Part shown: positions 49,737-59,936 of the stretch, one piece after another
Layout of the letters: each line of letters starts with the position of its first letter
How positions within the stretch are numbered: the stretch's first letter is position 1
Assembly (NCBI RefSeq): GCF_002795245.1
Contig: NZ_PGVG01000028.1
Span: forward strand, 1 to 64,000
Source of the DNA: Bradyrhizobium forestalis
GTDB taxonomy: Bacteria; Pseudomonadota; Alphaproteobacteria; Rhizobiales; Xanthobacteraceae
Length of the DNA: 64,000 nucleotides
Reading direction: 5' to 3'
Program-made: the position numbers and the translations under genes
Notes under the pieces: generated by a model
Seen by the model: the letters and a program-made list of their open reading frames with translations, nothing else
Database searches by the model: none
What the model was told of the DNA's origin: nothing

Positions 49737-51485
49737 ATGGCGTTCGGACTTTTTCGGAAGCGTCTGCCTGATATGGCTGTACCTGTGGCAGCTCCGCAGG
49801 CCACGCAGCCGGTGGCCAATTCCGAGCCCGCCCCGGCCAGCGAGGGCGATTCCGCCAGGGAAATCCTGGAATTGCTGGAACTCGAGCTCGGCGCGATGAT
49901 TCGCCAGCTCGAGCGCGCCGCCAATTCGGTGGCCGGCGGCGCCGAGGCGACCGCCGCCACGCTTGCCGCCATTCGCGACCGCACCGACGCCCTGACCGGC
50001 CGCACCAACGCCGCCCAGTCGACCGCCTCCACCTTCGCCCATGCCGCCGACAAGTTCACCCAGTCCGCCCTGGGGATCGGCGCGCAGGTCCGCGAGGCCG
50101 GCAAGCTCGCCGACGAGGCCAGCGCCGCGGCGCAGGAAGCCCGCGCCAATGTCGACCGCTTGCGCGAGTCCTCCGCCGCCATCAGCAATGTGGTCAATCT
50201 GATCGCGCAGATCGCGCGGCAGACGACGCTGCTCGCACTCAACTCGACCATCGAGGCCGCGCGCGCGGGCGCCGCGGGAAAGGGTTTTGCGGTCGTCGCC
50301 ACGGAGGTCAAGGCCCTCGCGGTGCAGACCCAGAGCGCGACGGAAGAAATCACCCGGAAGATCGATGCGCTGCAGCGCGATGCGGCCGGCTCTGCGGACG
50401 CGGTGCATCGCATTTCGCAGGCGATCGAGGCGATCCGCCCGGTGTTCGACACCGTCAACGGCGCGGTCGCCGAGCAGAACGCCACCACCAGCGAAGTCTC
50501 CGGCAATGCTGCCAGCGCCTCGGAGTTCATCATCTCGGTCGGCGAGAGCGCGGCCGAGATCGATGCCGCGACCAAGGCGGCCGAGACCCATGGCGAGAGC
50601 GTCGCCAGTGCCGGCAAGGCCGTCACCACTTTTGCCCACAAGCTGAAATCGCGCTGCGCGGTGCTGCTGCGCCAAAGCGAGCACGACGACCGCCGCAAGA
50701 CCGAGCGGCTGCCCTGCCACCTCAAGTTCGAGACCACGCGCGGCGTGATGCCCGTCTATGAGATCGCGATGGAGGGCGTGCTGATCGGCGGCACGGACGC
50801 CGGCCGGCTTGCGGCGCAAGCGATGATCGAAGGCACCCTCGAAGACATCGGCGCCTGCCGCCTGCGCGTGGTCGAGCAATCCAAGGCCGGCGCCCGCGCG
50901 CAATTCCTCGGCGCCAACGCCGCACTCAACGAGAAGATCGAGGATAAGCTCTGGTCGATCCATGAGGAGAACACAGAGTTTGTCACCCGCGCTTTGGAAG
51001 CGGGCAATGCGCTGACGAAGATATTCGAGCAGGCGGTTGCGCGCGGCGAGGTTGGGATCGACGATCTTTTCGACACAGACTACGTGGAAATCGCGGGCAC
51101 CAATCCGCCGCAATACCGCACCAGATATCTCGACTGGGCCGACCGCGCCCTGCCGCCGTTCCAGGAAGCTTTTCTGGCGAGGGAGCCGCGGATGGCGTTC
51201 TGCGCCATGGTGGACCGCAACGGCTTCCTGCCGGTGCACAACAAGATCTATTCGCATCCGCAGCGGCCGGGCGATGTCGCCTGGAACATGGCCAACAGCC
51301 GCAACCGGCGCATCTTCAACGATCCGGCGGGGCTCTCTGCCGCGCACAACCTGCGCTCGTACCTTGTCCAGAGCTATGCGCGCGACATGGGCAACGGGAA
51401 CACGGTGATGATGCGCGAGATCGACGTCCCGATCCGCGTGCAGGGCCGGCACTGGGGCGGATTTCGCACGGCTTACAAGCTGTAG
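49737..51485 (+). CDS. Soluble methyl-accepting chemotaxis protein with PilZ-like insert
   Basis: A 582-aa chemoreceptor without membrane segments. Residues about 55-300 form a coiled-coil signalling domain with the CheA/CheW-binding hairpin tip IARQTTLLALNSTIEAARAG and AGKGFAVVATEVKALAVQ. Residues about 315-395 look like a PilZ domain: DDRRKTERLPC fits the basic c-di-GMP motif RxxxR, but the second motif is degenerate (EIAMEG instead of D/N-x-S-x-x-G). A C-terminal 150-residue domain (FDTDYVEIAGTNPPQYRTRY to GRHWGGFRTAY) is shared with the next gene and has the sensor at the unusual end. Start ATG follows an in-frame GTG. Confidence 0.87.
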   Translation: MAFGLFRKRLPDMAVPVAAPQATQPVANSEPAPASEGDSAREILELLELELGAMIRQLERAANSVAGGAEATAATLAAIRDRTDALTGRTNAAQSTASTFAHAADKFTQSALGIGAQVREAGKLADEASAAAQEARANVDRLRESSAAISNVVNLIAQIARQTTLLALNSTIEAARAGAAGKGFAVVATEVKALAVQTQSATEEITRKIDALQRDAAGSADAVHRISQAIEAIRPVFDTVNGAVAEQNATTSEVSGNAASASEFIISVGESAAEIDAATKAAETHGESVASAGKAVTTFAHKLKSRCAVLLRQSEHDDRRKTERLPCHLKFETTRGVMPVYEIAMEGVLIGGTDAGRLAAQAMIEGTLEDIGACRLRVVEQSKAGARAQFLGANAALNEKIEDKLWSIHEENTEFVTRALEAGNALTKIFEQAVARGEVGIDDLFDTDYVEIAGTNPPQYRTRYLDWADRALPPFQEAFLAREPRMAFCAMVDRNGFLPVHNKIYSHPQRPGDVAWNMANSRNRRIFNDPAGLSAAHNLRSYLVQSYARDMGNGNTVMMREIDVPIRVQGRHWGGFRTAYKL

Positions 51486-51593
51486 TGCACGCTCAGGCAA
51501 GACGCCGCCCCCGAATCATCCTCTAAGTCGCAAATTGGAATGGGAATGCCGCGGAGGGCCGACGAACGGCTCTGACTGGAGGAAGCCCAAGAC

Positions 51594-53018
51594 ATGTCCG
51601 CCGCACAACTTGCAGTATTGGACACCGGATCCAACCGGACACTCGCCGAACGGCTGATCGACCAGCTCGCCGACCGCATCGGCGGCCTTGGCGTCGAGCT
51701 CGCCGACATCGCCGGCAACGTCCAGGAAGTCGCGAACCGTGTCGCCAACCAGTCGGAGCGGTTCCACCACCTCCAGAAGACGGCGGAGACGATGGTCTCG
51801 GCCAACCACGACATCGCCAATGCATCGCAGGCGGTGCAATCGACCACATCGGCGGCGGTCGGCGAGATCGCGCAGTCGCGCAGCGCCGTCGACACCGCGG
51901 TCAACCATATCTCCGAGCTGGTTGCAGCCGTGGAGCGGATCGAGGCGCGCCTCAGCGCCGTCGGCTCGGCGCTGGCGCAGGTGGCAAAGGTGTCCGGCTC
52001 GATCGAGGCGATCGCGAAGCAGACCAATCTGCTTGCACTCAACGCCACCATCGAGGCGGCCCGCGCCGGCAACGCCGGCCGCGGCTTTGCGGTGGTGGCG
52101 AGCGAGGTCAAGAACCTCGCGGAGGCCACCCGCCAGGCCACGCATGAGATCTCCGACACCGTGCGCGATCTCGACGGCCAGATCGAAGGCCTGATCGGCG
52201 AGAGCAGCGACGCCTCGCAGCGCGCCAAGACCGCCGGCGAGGGCGCCCAGCAGATCTCCGGCATCATCTCGCGCGTCCAGCAGGGCTTTGCCTCCGTGGA
52301 AGCGGAGATCGACAGCGTCGCGCGCGCGGCGACCTCCAATCTCGGCCATTGCGACACCGTCATCAGCGAGCTCAACGAACTCGCAAGGGGCGTCGACCTC
52401 TCCTCGCGCGACCTCAAGAGCGCCGACGAGCGGGTGGCGAAGCTGCTCGACACCTCCGAAGGCCTGATCGCGCTGATCGCCGACAGCGGCGTGGAGACGT
52501 CGGATGCGCCGCTGATCCGTGTCGTCGTCGAGACCGCGAAGCGGATTTCAGCAGAGTTCGAAGCCGCGATCGACCGCGGCGAGATCACGCTCGACCAGCT
52601 CATGGACGAGAACTATCGCGAGATCCCCGGCACCGATCCAAAGCAGTACAACACCAGCTACGTCGCGTTCACCGACCGCGTGCTGCCCGCGATCCAGGAT
52701 CCGATTCAGAAGTCCGATCCCCGCATCGTGTTCTGCGTCGCCTGGGCCAAGGGCGGGTACCTGCCGACCCACAATCCGAACTACCGCCTGCCGCAGGGCA
52801 AGGACCCGGTCTGGAATAACGCCAACTGCCGCAACCGCCGCCTGTTCACCGATCGCGCGGTGAAGAAGGTCGCGGCCAACACAAAACCCTTCCTGCTCCA
52901 GACCTACCGCCGCGACATGGGCGGCGGGCAGTTCGTGCTGATGAAGGACCTGTCCTCGCCGATCATGATCCGCGGCAAGCACTGGGGCGCCTTCCGGATG
53001 GGTTTTCGCCAGGGCTGA
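51594..53018 (+). CDS. Soluble methyl-accepting chemotaxis protein
   Basis: A 474-aa chemoreceptor, paralogue of the preceding gene, 108 nt downstream. It has no transmembrane segment or signal peptide. The signalling hairpin is IAKQTNLLALNATIEAARAG, then AGRGFAVVASEVKNLAEAT. The C-terminal domain (about residues 325-474) has YREIPGTDPKQYNTSY, GYLPTHNPNYRLPQG, ANCRNRRLF, FLLQTYRRDMGGG and GKHWGAFRMGF. It lacks the PilZ-like insert of its neighbour. GGAGGAAG precedes the ATG. It should signal from the cytoplasm to a CheA array; the ligand of the C-terminal domain is unknown. Confidence 0.9.
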   Translation: MSAAQLAVLDTGSNRTLAERLIDQLADRIGGLGVELADIAGNVQEVANRVANQSERFHHLQKTAETMVSANHDIANASQAVQSTTSAAVGEIAQSRSAVDTAVNHISELVAAVERIEARLSAVGSALAQVAKVSGSIEAIAKQTNLLALNATIEAARAGNAGRGFAVVASEVKNLAEATRQATHEISDTVRDLDGQIEGLIGESSDASQRAKTAGEGAQQISGIISRVQQGFASVEAEIDSVARAATSNLGHCDTVISELNELARGVDLSSRDLKSADERVAKLLDTSEGLIALIADSGVETSDAPLIRVVVETAKRISAEFEAAIDRGEITLDQLMDENYREIPGTDPKQYNTSYVAFTDRVLPAIQDPIQKSDPRIVFCVAWAKGGYLPTHNPNYRLPQGKDPVWNNANCRNRRLFTDRAVKKVAANTKPFLLQTYRRDMGGGQFVLMKDLSSPIMIRGKHWGAFRMGFRQG

Positions 53019-53617
53019 CGGGCGTTGCGTGACGGCGTTTGAGCGTCCCTGAAATAAAAAGCTCGAAAACAACCCCATGCACAGTAGGCGGGGTGTGCGG
53101 AATCAATGGCTTATGCATCTGGCGAAATCAGACTCGATCGGCCGGGCGTGGCTCACCTCTCCCTTCGGGAGAGTTGATCCGAGCGCTGGGGCACACACTG
53201 ATGCGTTCAACGATTGACCCGTCGGGCAAAACAGGGGCATAATACTAATATTCCGAAATATGACTCGTCACCATCATATCCAGCAGGATTATCGCTGGTG
53301 ACTTCTTGGCGGCCGTCTGAGCAAGCGCCTCCTCCTTCGAGACGACCGCTTCGCGGCCCCTCTCCATGAACCACCTGTCAGACGACGTCTGGCAGGTGGT
53401 TCATGGTTCCATGTGCAGCGCCCGCTTTCGGCGCTGGGGGCTCAGGATGAGGCTCAGCAGCGTCGGCGCCCATTGAAATTGCTGCCGCGCGCTCGGTCCC
53501 TCATCCTGAGGGCCCGCCAATGGCGGGCGTCTCGAAGGATGGCTGCGGGCGAGCTATTCGCCACGCTTCTCCATATGCGATTGCCCTCTCCTGGAGGGGC
53601 GGCGATTGACGCGCAGT
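53019..53617. other. Gene-free region with repeat family D
   Basis: About 600 bases follow the chemoreceptor pair before the minus-strand phosphodiesterase gene stop. From about 53320 they contain inverted Bradyrhizobium-style repeat pieces: TTCGAGACGACCGCTTCGCGG at the left and CTCATCCTGAGGGCCCGCCA with GGCGGGCGTCTCGAAGGATGG at the right, around a strong palindrome. No reading frame here resembles a gene. Confidence 0.6.
53364..53406. repeat. 43-base near-perfect palindrome
   Basis: The left arm 53364-53384 starts CCATGAACCACCTG and the right arm 53386-53406 ends CAGGTGGTTCATGG. The 21-base arms are complementary except for one position that would be a G-U pair in RNA, with a single base at the centre. 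It lies inside the family D repeat region. Confidence 0.8.
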
Positions 53618-54442
53618 TCAACTCAACCAGAACTTCGGCGTCGCCGGCTCCAGCCTTCCCCCCACGCGCACCGGTGCGATGCGCAGCGCGAGGCCCGTCG
53701 CATCATCCGTCTCCACCGCGACGCCGCTGAGCGTTGCCGCGCCCGCCGCCGGCTCGAAGCGGCTCGACGGAATCCCCGATGTGAACCGGCGCAGCGGCTC
53801 TTCCTTCTGCATGCCGATGATGGAATCGTAATCGCCGGTCATGCCGGCGTCGGTCATGTAGGCGGTGCCGCCTGCGAGGATCTGGTGGTCGGCGGTCGGC
53901 ACGTGCGTGTGCGTGCCGACGACGAGGCTGGCGCGGCCGTCGCAGAAGAAGCCGATGCCCTGCTTCTCGCTTGAAGCCTCGCAATGGAAATCGACGACGA
54001 TGGCATCTGCCGCGACGCCGAGCGGACAGGCCCCTAGCTCGCGCTCGAGCGCGGCAAAGGGATCGTCGAACGGGGTCATGAAGACGCGGCCGAGCGCGTT
54101 GACGACGAGGGCGTGCTTGCCGTTCTTGGTCTCCACCAGGGCGGCGCCGCGGCCGGGCGTGCCGCGCGGATAGTTGGCGGGGCGCACCAGGCGGTCGGCG
54201 CGCTCGATGAAGACGAGGGCCTCGCGCTGGTCCCAGGAGTGATTGCCGAGCGTCACCGCATCGGCGCCGGCCTCGAGAAATTCCTGGTAGATCGCTTCCG
54301 TGATGCCGAAGCCGCCGGCCGAATTCTCGCCGTTGACGACGACGAGATCGAGCGACCAGTCCTTGACCATGCCGGGCAGATATTCGGAGACGGCCTCGCG
54401 CCCGCTACGGCCGACGACATCACCCACGAAGAGAATGCGCAA
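53618..54442 (-). CDS. YmdB-like metallophosphoesterase (TIGR00282 family)
   Basis: A 274-aa dimetal phosphodiesterase. RILFVGDVVGRSGREAV, VVNGENSAGGFG, LGNHSWDQRE, DFHCEASSEK and VGTHTHVPTADHQIL are the family's metal-site motifs. Relatives hydrolyse 2',3'-cyclic nucleotides (and cAMP) and affect biofilm or motility decisions. The start is TTG at 54442 with GGAG upstream, overlapping the cyclo-ligase gene by 23 nt. The pairing with 5-FTHF cyclo-ligase is common in alphaproteobacteria. Confidence 0.92.
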   Translation of the reverse strand: MRILFVGDVVGRSGREAVSEYLPGMVKDWSLDLVVVNGENSAGGFGITEAIYQEFLEAGADAVTLGNHSWDQREALVFIERADRLVRPANYPRGTPGRGAALVETKNGKHALVVNALGRVFMTPFDDPFAALERELGACPLGVAADAIVVDFHCEASSEKQGIGFFCDGRASLVVGTHTHVPTADHQILAGGTAYMTDAGMTGDYDSIIGMQKEEPLRRFTSGIPSSRFEPAAGAATLSGVAVETDDATGLALRIAPVRVGGRLEPATPKFWLS

Positions 54443-55016
54443 CTTCAGAACTCCGGAAATCGAACACGTCCGATTCCGTTAGCACATAATCCAGCGCGAC
54501 GTCGTGGGATAGTGCCGGAACCGCCTCGATCTCCTGCGCGGCAAACGCAAGCCCGATGCCGACGATGTGCTTGGCTTTGCGCAAATGCGCGAAGGTGAAA
54601 TCGTAATGCCCCGCGCCATAACCGATGCGATGGCCGAGGCGGTCGAACGCCGCGAGCGGCGTCAGCATGATGTCGGGGATGACCTCGGCCGCTGCAGGCG
54701 ACGGCTCGGGAATGCCGAGCGGGCCGAGCATCAGGCGGTCGTTCGGGTGGAAAATGCGGAAGATCAGCGACTGGCCGCGCGCGGTGACGCAAGGCAGCGC
54801 CAGCTTCGCGCCCTGCTCGGCGAGCTTCGTGAGCAGCGGCATCGGATCGATCTCGCTGCGGATCGGCGAATAGCCGGAGACGATGCTGCCCGGCAGCAGC
54901 TCGAACGGCAGCCCGCGCTTGGCGAGCTTGGCGGCCGCAGCAGCGCGCTTCTTCTCGCTCAGCGCATCGCGCTTGGCGAGGGCTTTGGCACGGAGCTCGG
55001 CTTTGGAGTTGGACAT
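54420..55016 (-). CDS. ygfA: 5-formyltetrahydrofolate cyclo-ligase
   Basis: A 198-aa enzyme that converts 5-formyl-THF to 5,10-methenyl-THF with ATP. The N-terminal LRAKALAKRDAL and the ATP/phosphate-binding C-terminal motif RLGHIGYGAGHYDFTF (R-x-G-x-G-x-G-x-Y-D, seen as GYGAGHYD) are present. In proteobacteria this gene is typically downstream of the 6S RNA gene; that is also true here, with the RNA 200 bases upstream on the same strand. Confidence 0.93.
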   Translation of the reverse strand: MSNSKAELRAKALAKRDALSEKKRAAAAAKLAKRGLPFELLPGSIVSGYSPIRSEIDPMPLLTKLAEQGAKLALPCVTARGQSLIFRIFHPNDRLMLGPLGIPEPSPAAAEVIPDIMLTPLAAFDRLGHRIGYGAGHYDFTFAHLRKAKHIVGIGLAFAAQEIEAVPALSHDVALDYVLTESDVFDFRSSEVAHSLRG

Positions 55017-55047
55017 GCGCGTTTTCCCCCGAAAGCGAAGCCTTGCT

Positions 55048-55155
55048 CCGCCGTCATCACCCGCGAAGGCGGGTGATCCAGTATTCCAGAGACGCCAGTG
55101 CTAGAACCTCGACGCCGCGGCGCACTGGATGCCCCGGTCAAGCCGGGGCATGACA
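55048..55155. repeat. Intergenic palindromic repeat, family A
   Basis: Hairpins TCACCCGCGAAGGCGGGTGA (55055-55074) and ATGCCCCGGTCAAGCCGGGGCAT (GCCCCGG / CCGGGGC) with CCAGT / ACTGG pairing between them. The arrangement matches 48639-48746. It separates the cyclo-ligase gene from the 6S RNA. Confidence 0.8.
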
Positions 55156-55212
55156 CCGAGATTGATTGAACCGCAAGCGTGTCGGGGACGCAATTCGACA
55201 GACCAGAAGAAA

Positions 55213-55380
55213 ACAGTGCGAAGCCGCGTACGCCGTTGAAGCACTCGATCCCGGAGTTCCCTACGAAAGTAGGTGGGCACCATATGTCCGGGCCCACGGG
55301 CCCGGCCAGGGACAGTTCCCTAAAGGATCGATAAGGCCCCGGGGATATATGGCTCCTGACGCACGTCGCAGCCTCGCTCA
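55213..55380 (-). ncRNA. ssrS: 6S RNA
   Basis: The minus strand folds into the 6S plan. A closing stem pairs GCGAGGCUGC and GUGCGUC near the 5' end with GGCGUAC and GCGGCUUCGC near the 3' end, with a GAC bulge. Next come a large interrupted central region and a long apical hairpin CCGGGCCC-GU-GGGCCCGG. A U-rich stretch (UGUUUUCUUCUGG) follows the 3' side as terminator. The place between zapA and 5-FTHF cyclo-ligase is where 6S RNA is usually found. It would bind the sigma-70 holoenzyme in its active site and be a template for short product RNAs. Exact ends are estimates. Confidence 0.85.
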
Positions 55381-55445
55381 GGCAATCTAACAACGATACT
55401 GACGAATCGCCAGCCCGGCCGCTGCCGCGCGTTCGCACGAGATCT

Positions 55446-55611
55446 TACCCTCCCCTGGAGGGGGAGGGTCGGCTCACATGGAGCGCAGCGAAATGTGAGA
55501 CGGGGTGGGGTGACGGTCTCTCCACGTCCAACAGTGCCCGTGTGGAGAGATCACCCCACCCCGCTCGCGCTGCGCGCGATCGACCCTCCCCCTCCAGGGG
55601 AGGGTGGCCAC
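55446..55611. repeat. Long inverted repeat, family C
   Basis: ACCCTCCCCTGGAGGGGGAG (from 55447) and CTCCCCCTCCAGGGGAGGGT (ending about 55607) are inverted copies bounding a 165-bp element. Inside, GGGGTGGGGTGA and TCACCCCACCCC, and TCTCCAC / GTGGAGA, also pair. It fills the space between zapA and 6S RNA, so the 6S promoter must lie at its edge. Confidence 0.8.
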
Positions 55612-55613
55612 CA

Positions 55614-55997
55614 TCAGCCGATCGCGATGCCGTTGCCGACGGTGCGGTTCAGGACCTGGGTCGATTTCTCGATGCGTTCGGCGGCGGCGTTCAGCGCGTT
55701 CACCACCGCGGTCTGCGTCATCCTTGCGCGCTCGACGGCGGCGTTGCGGAAGTCCCTGAGCTCGGTCAACTCCTGCTCGAGGGTTCGGACACGGTTGCTG
55801 GTGTCGATCAGTTCGTCGCACACGGTCAGCGCCGCCATCACCGTGAGGCGCGCATCGCCGATCTCGCCGAATTTTCCGCGCAGCGACTGGATGCGTGTCT
55901 CCAGGGTTTCGGCGAGCTTGAGCAGCCGCACCTCCTGGCCCTCCTCGCAGGCCATGCGGTATTGCCGGCCGTTGATGGTGACGTTGATGTGGCTCAT
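55614..55997 (-). CDS. zapA: Cell division protein ZapA
   Basis: A 127-aa FtsZ-ring stabilising protein. The N-terminal ZapA head VTINGRQYRMACEEGQEVRLLKLAETL is followed by a long coiled coil (about residues 45-115). It bundles FtsZ protofilaments at the division site. The start codon overlaps the coiled-coil gene upstream (ATGA). Together with 6S RNA and ygfA this is a block conserved across proteobacteria. Confidence 0.93.
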   Translation of the reverse strand: MSHINVTINGRQYRMACEEGQEVRLLKLAETLETRIQSLRGKFGEIGDARLTVMAALTVCDELIDTSNRVRTLEQELTELRDFRNAAVERARMTQTAVVNALNAAAERIEKSTQVLNRTVGNGIAIG

Positions 55998-56314
55998 CCA
56001 TCCTCTCCGGTATCGAGCACCGAGCGTATCGTGACGATTGCGGAATCCAGCCGGTCGGAGATCTCGCGATTGGTGCGCTCGAGCTTGCGCGCCTTCACCA
56101 GCGCGCCGTCGAGCTCGTCGGCAAGCCGCGAACGATCCGCGCCGAGCGCTTGAATGCGTGCCGCAAGCTCGTTCTCATCGCGATCGGCATCGCGCCGCCG
56201 CTCCACCGCGCTTTCGAGCGCGTCGAGCGCCGCCGTGAGCCTGCGGGTCGCAATCTCGATCTCGACGGCGGACGACTCCGTCATGGCGGAACTGTTGGAT
56301 ACGCGATCGTTCAT
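55994..56314 (-). CDS. DUF4164 coiled-coil protein
   Basis: A 106-aa protein, almost all predicted coiled coil from residue 20 on (RRLTAALDALESAVERRRDAD and onward), matching the alphaproteobacterial DUF4164 family usually found next to zapA. Its function is unknown; a helper role in division is likely from position and coiled-coil nature, similar in idea to ZapB. Start ATG at 56314 or 56284 are both possible. The stop overlaps the zapA start by ATGA. Confidence 0.8.
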   Translation of the reverse strand: MNDRVSNSSAMTESSAVEIEIATRRLTAALDALESAVERRRDADRDENELAARIQALGADRSRLADELDGALVKARKLERTNREISDRLDSAIVTIRSVLDTGEDG

Positions 56315-56613
56315 GCAGTCAGCGGCGGAACCTGGCGGCCTTTGCCCAGTGGCCTTTCCCTGGAGCTTGCCGTCCGGCAAAAGACTCGGTTCGGCAAGCG
56401 GTTAGAAGCAGAAATTTACGTGGCAAGCTAGGGAAGCGCAACGCCGCCGCGAAACTATGCACCGATAAGCAATTTTTGCGGCCAAACCGGCGTTTGATTG
56501 CCTTGGACTCCCGAAACCGAGATGCTATCCAACCCCAGCTCCCGTGGCCGCCAGGCTCGACCCCGCGCGGCGTGCACGGCCATCAAGCACCTCATTTCAG
56601 ACGGATTTTCATC
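56315..56613. other. Divergent intergenic region between DUF4164 and tkt genes
   Basis: This stretch of about 300 bases must hold the promoters of both directions. CTTGCCGTCCGGCAAAAG has a small GCCG/CGGC hairpin. I see no convincing operator or riboswitch. A reading frame continuous with tkt covers part of it but shows no homology before residue 1 of transketolase. Confidence 0.5.
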
Positions 56614-58629
<2,016 letters not shown>

Positions 58630-58682
58630 GAGTTGAGCTTGCCGCAAAAAAGGACTACCTAATCTCCCATATGATCACGCAC

Positions 58683-58701
58683 CGCCCGGCCGAACCGGGC
58701 G
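58683..58701. terminator. GC hairpin between tkt and gap
   Basis: CGCCCGG-CCGAA-CCGGGCG forms a perfect 7-bp stem 54 bases after the tkt stop. It is not followed by a U-run on the plus strand, so it may be an mRNA-processing or attenuating hairpin before gap rather than a full terminator. Confidence 0.4.
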
Positions 58702-58779
58702 TCCGCCCCTAAAAAACCCTCGCAGGCGCGCCAACCGCGCGTTGTGCGGGATGACAACGGTCATTGAAGGAGACGAAAC

Positions 58780-59787
58780 ATGGCAGTCCGCGTCGGAATT
58801 AACGGTTTTGGCCGCATCGGCCGCAACGTCCTGCGGGCTATCGCCGAGTCAGGCCGCAAGGACATCGAGGTCGTGGGCATCAATGATCTCGGCCCGGTCG
58901 AGACCAACGCCCATCTCCTCCGCTACGACAGCGTCCATGGCCGCTTCCCCGGCACCGTCACCGTCGATGGCGATTCCATCAGCCTCGGAGGCGGCAAGAT
59001 CAAGGTGACCGCCGAGCGCGATCCCTCGAAGCTGCCGTGGAAGGATCTCGGCGTCGACATCGCGCTGGAATGCACCGGCATCTTCACCGCGAGGGACAAG
59101 GCCTCCGCGCATCTGACCGCCGGCGCCAAGCGCGTGCTGGTGTCCGCGCCCGCCGACGGCGCCGACGCCACCATCGTCTACGGCGTCAATCACGAGACGC
59201 TGACCAAGGATCATCTGGTCGTCTCCAACGGAAGCTGCACCACCAACTGCCTCGCGCCGGTGGCCAAGGTGCTGAACGATCTCGTCGGCATCGAGACCGG
59301 CTTCATGACCACGATCCACGCCTATACCGGCGACCAGCCGACGCTGGACACGCTGCACAAGGATCTCTACCGCGGCCGCGCCGCGGCGATGTCGATGATC
59401 CCGACCTCGACCGGTGCGGCGAAAGCGATCGGCCTCGTGCTGCCCGAGCTGAAGGGCAAGCTCGACGGCGTCGCGATCCGCGTGCCGACCCCGAACGTCT
59501 CGGTGGTCGACCTCAAGATCGTCGCCAAGCGCTCAACCGACGCCAAGGAAATCAACGCGGCGATGAAGCGCGCTTCTGAGCAGCAGCTCAAGGGCATCCT
59601 CGGCTACACCAGTGCTCCGAACGTCTCGATCGACTTCAACCACGATCCGCACTCCTCGACCTTCCACGAGGACCAGACCAAGGTGCAGAACGGCACGCTG
59701 GTGCGCGTGATGTCCTGGTACGACAACGAGTGGGGCTTCTCGAACCGCATGGCGGACACCGCCGTCGCGATGGCGAAGGTGATCTAA
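58780..59787 (+). CDS. gap: Glyceraldehyde-3-phosphate dehydrogenase, type I
   Basis: A 335-aa NAD(P)-dependent enzyme of glycolysis, gluconeogenesis and the Calvin cycle. The Rossmann motif is VGINGFGRIGRNVLRA; the active-site Cys153 lies in SNGSCTTNCLAP, where the usual Ala before Ser is Gly. Asp/Leu at NDLG (residues 35-38) is compatible with NAD use. The catalytic His is in MTTIHAYTGDQ. AAGGAG precedes the ATG. Confidence 0.96.
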   Translation: MAVRVGINGFGRIGRNVLRAIAESGRKDIEVVGINDLGPVETNAHLLRYDSVHGRFPGTVTVDGDSISLGGGKIKVTAERDPSKLPWKDLGVDIALECTGIFTARDKASAHLTAGAKRVLVSAPADGADATIVYGVNHETLTKDHLVVSNGSCTTNCLAPVAKVLNDLVGIETGFMTTIHAYTGDQPTLDTLHKDLYRGRAAAMSMIPTSTGAAKAIGLVLPELKGKLDGVAIRVPTPNVSVVDLKIVAKRSTDAKEINAAMKRASEQQLKGILGYTSAPNVSIDFNHDPHSSTFHEDQTKVQNGTLVRVMSWYDNEWGFSNRMADTAVAMAKVI

Positions 59788-59799
59788 CTCCGCTCTCGT

Positions 59800-59846
59800 G
59801 TCCCGGACGCGATGCAGCGTGAAACGCTGCTTCGCAGATCCGGGAC
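59800..59846. repeat. Hairpin repeat between gap and pgk
   Basis: GTCCCGGA (59800-59807) pairs with TCCGGGAC (59839-59846), enclosing GCAGCG-TGAAA-CGCTGC (59814-59830). GGGTCCCGG and CCCGGGAC copies recur up to about 59930. This intergenic repeat splits gap from pgk and could alter their relative expression. Confidence 0.7.
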
Positions 59847-59936
59847 CCATCTCAACCGCGGGACTCGCCGCAATTTGGGTCCCGGTTCTGCACAGCGGCA
59901 CTGCGCGCCGCTATGCGCCCGGGACAAGGGCCTCCG

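Noticed and set aside
49539..51500. 653-codon minus-strand frame opposite the first chemoreceptor
   Set aside because: Antisense to a gene with clear chemoreceptor motifs; no domain recognised.
55440..55613. Possible rho-independent terminators or CRISPR-like repeats in the GC-rich palindromes
   Set aside because: Copies are single inverted elements without regular spacers or U-tracts.
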